From: Methanomassiliicoccales archaeon
GTDB lineage: Archaea > Thermoplasmatota > Thermoplasmata > Methanomassiliicoccales > Methanomethylophilaceae
Direction: 5' to 3'
Assembly (NCBI GenBank): GCA_900767505.1
Contig: CAAFZG010000083.1
Location: 1 to 5,925 of the forward strand
DNA length: 5,925 nucleotides
Position numbers and translations under genes: made by a program
Notes under the pieces: model-generated
Databases searched by the model: none
Seen by the model: the letters and a program-made list of their open reading frames with translations, nothing else
What the model was told of the DNA's origin: nothing
Part shown: positions 4,429 to 5,925 of the stretch, in pieces
Numbering within the stretch: the first letter of the stretch is position 1
Layout of the letters: every line of letters starts with the position of its first letter

Positions 4429-5867
4429 TGTCTCAATCTTGTGACGATTGCTGTCGCGTACGCAATCTCGAGATGGAGATCGAACGTCTCAATGGTATCA
4501 TATTGTCGTTGCAGGGGAATCTCAAGGAGTCCGTACGTGTGAACAATATGGATTCCTCCAACAGTTCGAAACCGCCTTCCTCCGATGGCTACAGAAAACC
4601 GAAGCCCGCCAGCTTACGTGTGAGAAGCGGCCGTGCTCCGGGCGGTCAGCGCGGACATCAAGGCCATAACATGGCCGTCCCCCATGAGCCCGACGTGGTC
4701 ATAGATCATTATCCGACCGGATGCGAAGGATGCTCCAGATTCCAGGAATGCCGTTCGGGGACCTCGTTCAGCTGTTCCGAGCGCCGCTACGTGGTCGATG
4801 CGGTGATGCTGACAAATGTCACCGAACACCGCAGGATCGATGCAGTATGTCCTAAGGTCCCGACCGACTCGGGATCCGTGTCCGGTTCATTTCCCGAGAA
4901 TGTGAAGGCCCATGTGCAATACGGAGATTCTTTTGCCGTCGTCACAGGACTGCTGGACACATACGGTGCGATGAGCGATTCCCGCATCAGTGAGATGATA
5001 CAGGCATTCTTCGACGTCACACTGTCCCCCGGAACCGTCGTGTCTATGACGAAAAGGTGTGCAGAAATGGTCGGACCTACTTTAAAGAGCATACGCAAGG
5101 CCATAGCAGAGAGTTCGGTCGCCCATTTCGACGAGAGCGGTGCGAAGGTCGACGGCAAACTGGAGTGGGTACACAACTCCTCTACAGACAAGTTCACTTA
5201 TCTGACCCTCAGTCCAAAACGCGGAATCATCGGAATCGAGGAGAACGGGGTTCTCCCGGAGTTCGACGGTGTCGCAGTGCATGACTGCTGGTCGCCTTAT
5301 TTCAGATACGGCGACATCAGACACTCCGTCTGCTGTGCCCACATACTCAGAGAACTGAAAGGCATTGAGAGTTTCGAACCCGATCACAGGTGGCCCGGCA
5401 TGTTCGAGTACCTCCTCCTGTCCATGAAATCGGCTAAGGAGGATGCACAGGCGAGGGGCGAGGATCGCATAACCGATCAGGAATGGGAATATTACGAATG
5501 GTTCTACGAACAGGCGCTGATGGTGGCGGACAGGGAATGTCCGCCACCTCCGGAACCAGTGATCAAACGCAAAGGACCCAGGAAAAAAGGAAAGGAACGG
5601 TCGCTCATCGAGCGTCTTGAGGACCTCAAGGAACAGATATTCCTGTTCGCAAAGGATTTCGATGTCCCATTCGACAACAATCAGGCAGAGCGCGATATCC
5701 GCAATGTGAAGACCAAGACCAAGGTAGCCGGATGTTTCCGCTCCAGTGATGGCGCTCAAGACTACCTAGACATCACGTCGTTTCTCAGCACTGCGAGGAA
5801 GCACAATATCGGGATGTACAAAGCTATGAAATCGGCATTCGACGGCAATTCCGATATCGTTCTCTGA
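4425..5867 (+). CDS. IS66-family DDE transposase
   Basis: This 480-residue enzyme moves the element. In order it has an N-terminal coiled coil (about 12-40), the IS66 signature NSSKPPSSDG (46-55), GGQRGHQGH (73-81), a Cys-rich zinc-binding region with C100, C103 and C109, then the DDE core. The triad is D236 in VAHFDESG, D287 in AVHDCWSPY and E422 in DNNQAERDIRN; CAHILRELK (304-312) is another family hallmark. A Pro- and Lys-rich stretch at 372-391 links the insertion region to the last catalytic block. The length is normal and I see no break, so it is probably active. The gene begins with ATGATG: the first ATG overlaps the upstream stop by four bases, and the second at 4428 is equally possible. 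No Shine-Dalgarno precedes it, so translation probably depends on coupling to the accessory gene. It stops with TGA 58 bases before the element's end. Confidence 0.95.
   Translation: MMSQSCDDCCRVRNLEMEIERLNGIILSLQGNLKESVRVNNMDSSNSSKPPSSDGYRKPKPASLRVRSGRAPGGQRGHQGHNMAVPHEPDVVIDHYPTGCEGCSRFQECRSGTSFSCSERRYVVDAVMLTNVTEHRRIDAVCPKVPTDSGSVSGSFPENVKAHVQYGDSFAVVTGLLDTYGAMSDSRISEMIQAFFDVTLSPGTVVSMTKRCAEMVGPTLKSIRKAIAESSVAHFDESGAKVDGKLEWVHNSSTDKFTYLTLSPKRGIIGIEENGVLPEFDGVAVHDCWSPYFRYGDIRHSVCCAHILRELKGIESFEPDHRWPGMFEYLLLSMKSAKEDAQARGEDRITDQEWEYYEWFYEQALMVADRECPPPPEPVIKRKGPRKKGKERSLIERLEDLKEQIFLFAKDFDVPFDNNQAERDIRNVKTKTKVAGCFRSSDGAQDYLDITSFLSTARKHNIGMYKAMKSAFDGNSDIVL
5522..5548. repeat. Perfect 11-base stem-loop inside the IS66-type transposase gene
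   Basis: GGTGGCGGACA and TGTCCGCCACC are separated by GGGAA. It encodes the start of the Pro/Lys-rich linker (MVADRECPPP). It resembles the hairpin in the accessory gene in being GC-rich and placed at a domain junction. Confidence 0.78.
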
Positions 5868-5908
5868 ACCACCATCTCTTTCGAAGTGCAAACCTGTCCT
5901 TCGACAAA

Positions 5909-5925
5909 GGGTTCTGAATAGTTAC
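5909..5925 (-). repeat. Right terminal inverted repeat of the IS66-type element
   Basis: GGGTTCTGAATAGTTAC is the exact reverse complement of 3891-3907. The window ends on its last base. Confidence 0.92.

Larger units (their letters stand above)
3891..5925 (+). mobile_element. IS66-family insertion sequence variant, 2035 bases
   Basis: Perfect 17-base inverted repeats at 3891-3907 and 5909-5925 enclose two coupled genes: a small accessory protein and an intact IS66-type transposase. The ends begin with GTAA, as is usual for the IS66 family. The tnpA and tnpB genes of classical IS66 elements are absent. In this respect it resembles the ISBst12-like subgroup, which carries only the transposase, but it has an extra first gene. 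The left flank is GGATATTA (3883-3890). IS66 elements usually duplicate eight bases, so the same string is expected right after 5925. The insertion lies 39 bases upstream of the surface-protein start. Confidence 0.92.

Noticed and set aside
4787..5197. Minus-strand 136-codon open frame
   Set aside because: It has the same problem: it is antisense to the conserved transposase and shows no independent signal.
5082..5759. Minus-strand 225-codon open frame opposite the IS66-type transposase
   Set aside because: It is antisense to a well-conserved DDE enzyme, shows no recognisable motif and has no ribosome binding site I can see. It is best explained by codon bias.
5881..5904. TCGAAG/CTTCGA inverted pair after the IS66-type transposase as a terminator
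   Set aside because: A six-base stem with a 12-base loop and no U-tract is too weak to call. The AAGTGCAA string inside it resembles the other element's decamer only partly.

Overview
The window looks archaeal, most likely a methanogen relative of the Methanomassiliicoccales. AT-rich TATA elements sit about 25 bases upstream of several starts, some starts appear leaderless while others have a clean Shine-Dalgarno, GC is moderate, and none of the six stop codons is TAG (five TGA, one TAA). The last point fits a lineage that keeps UAG for pyrrolysine, but the sample is tiny. The taxonomic call is inference.

Layout from left to right. Positions 1-1083 hold a short tail and an intact pirin-family cupin gene on the minus strand. 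Positions 1142-1345 keep only the C-terminus of a DUF4143-type ATPase gene, also on the minus strand. Positions 1365-3176 are an insertion sequence of 1812 bases with 33-base terminal inverted repeats (31/33 identical) and one DDE transposase of the IS4/IS1634 type. Positions 3117-3851 encode a membrane-anchored surface protein whose last 19 residues are translated out of the insertion sequence's right end. Positions 3891-5925 are a complete IS66-family element bounded by perfect 17-base inverted repeats beginning GTAAC; its right end coincides exactly with the end of the window.

The accessory biology is in the IS66-type element. It has no recognisable TnpA or TnpB. Instead a 126-residue protein (basic N-terminal module, AT-hook-like linker, coiled coil) is coupled by an ATGA overlap to the DDE transposase. 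Its promoter region carries two copies of a 32-base palindrome, ATAGGTATAA-N12-TTATACCTAT, 43 bases apart, with the TATA box inside the second copy. The operon body contains a 46-base hairpin in the interdomain linker of the first gene and a perfect 22-base palindrome just before the second gene. The IS4/IS1634-type element has a parallel design: the inner decamer of its terminal repeats, AAAGTGCAAT, recurs as an inverted pair around its own TATA box. Both arrangements suggest self-limiting transcription by element-encoded proteins; this is inference from sequence layout.

The host genes between the elements are damaged: the ATPase has lost its N-terminal part, and the surface-protein gene is capped at its 3' end by one element and separated from its upstream DNA by the other.
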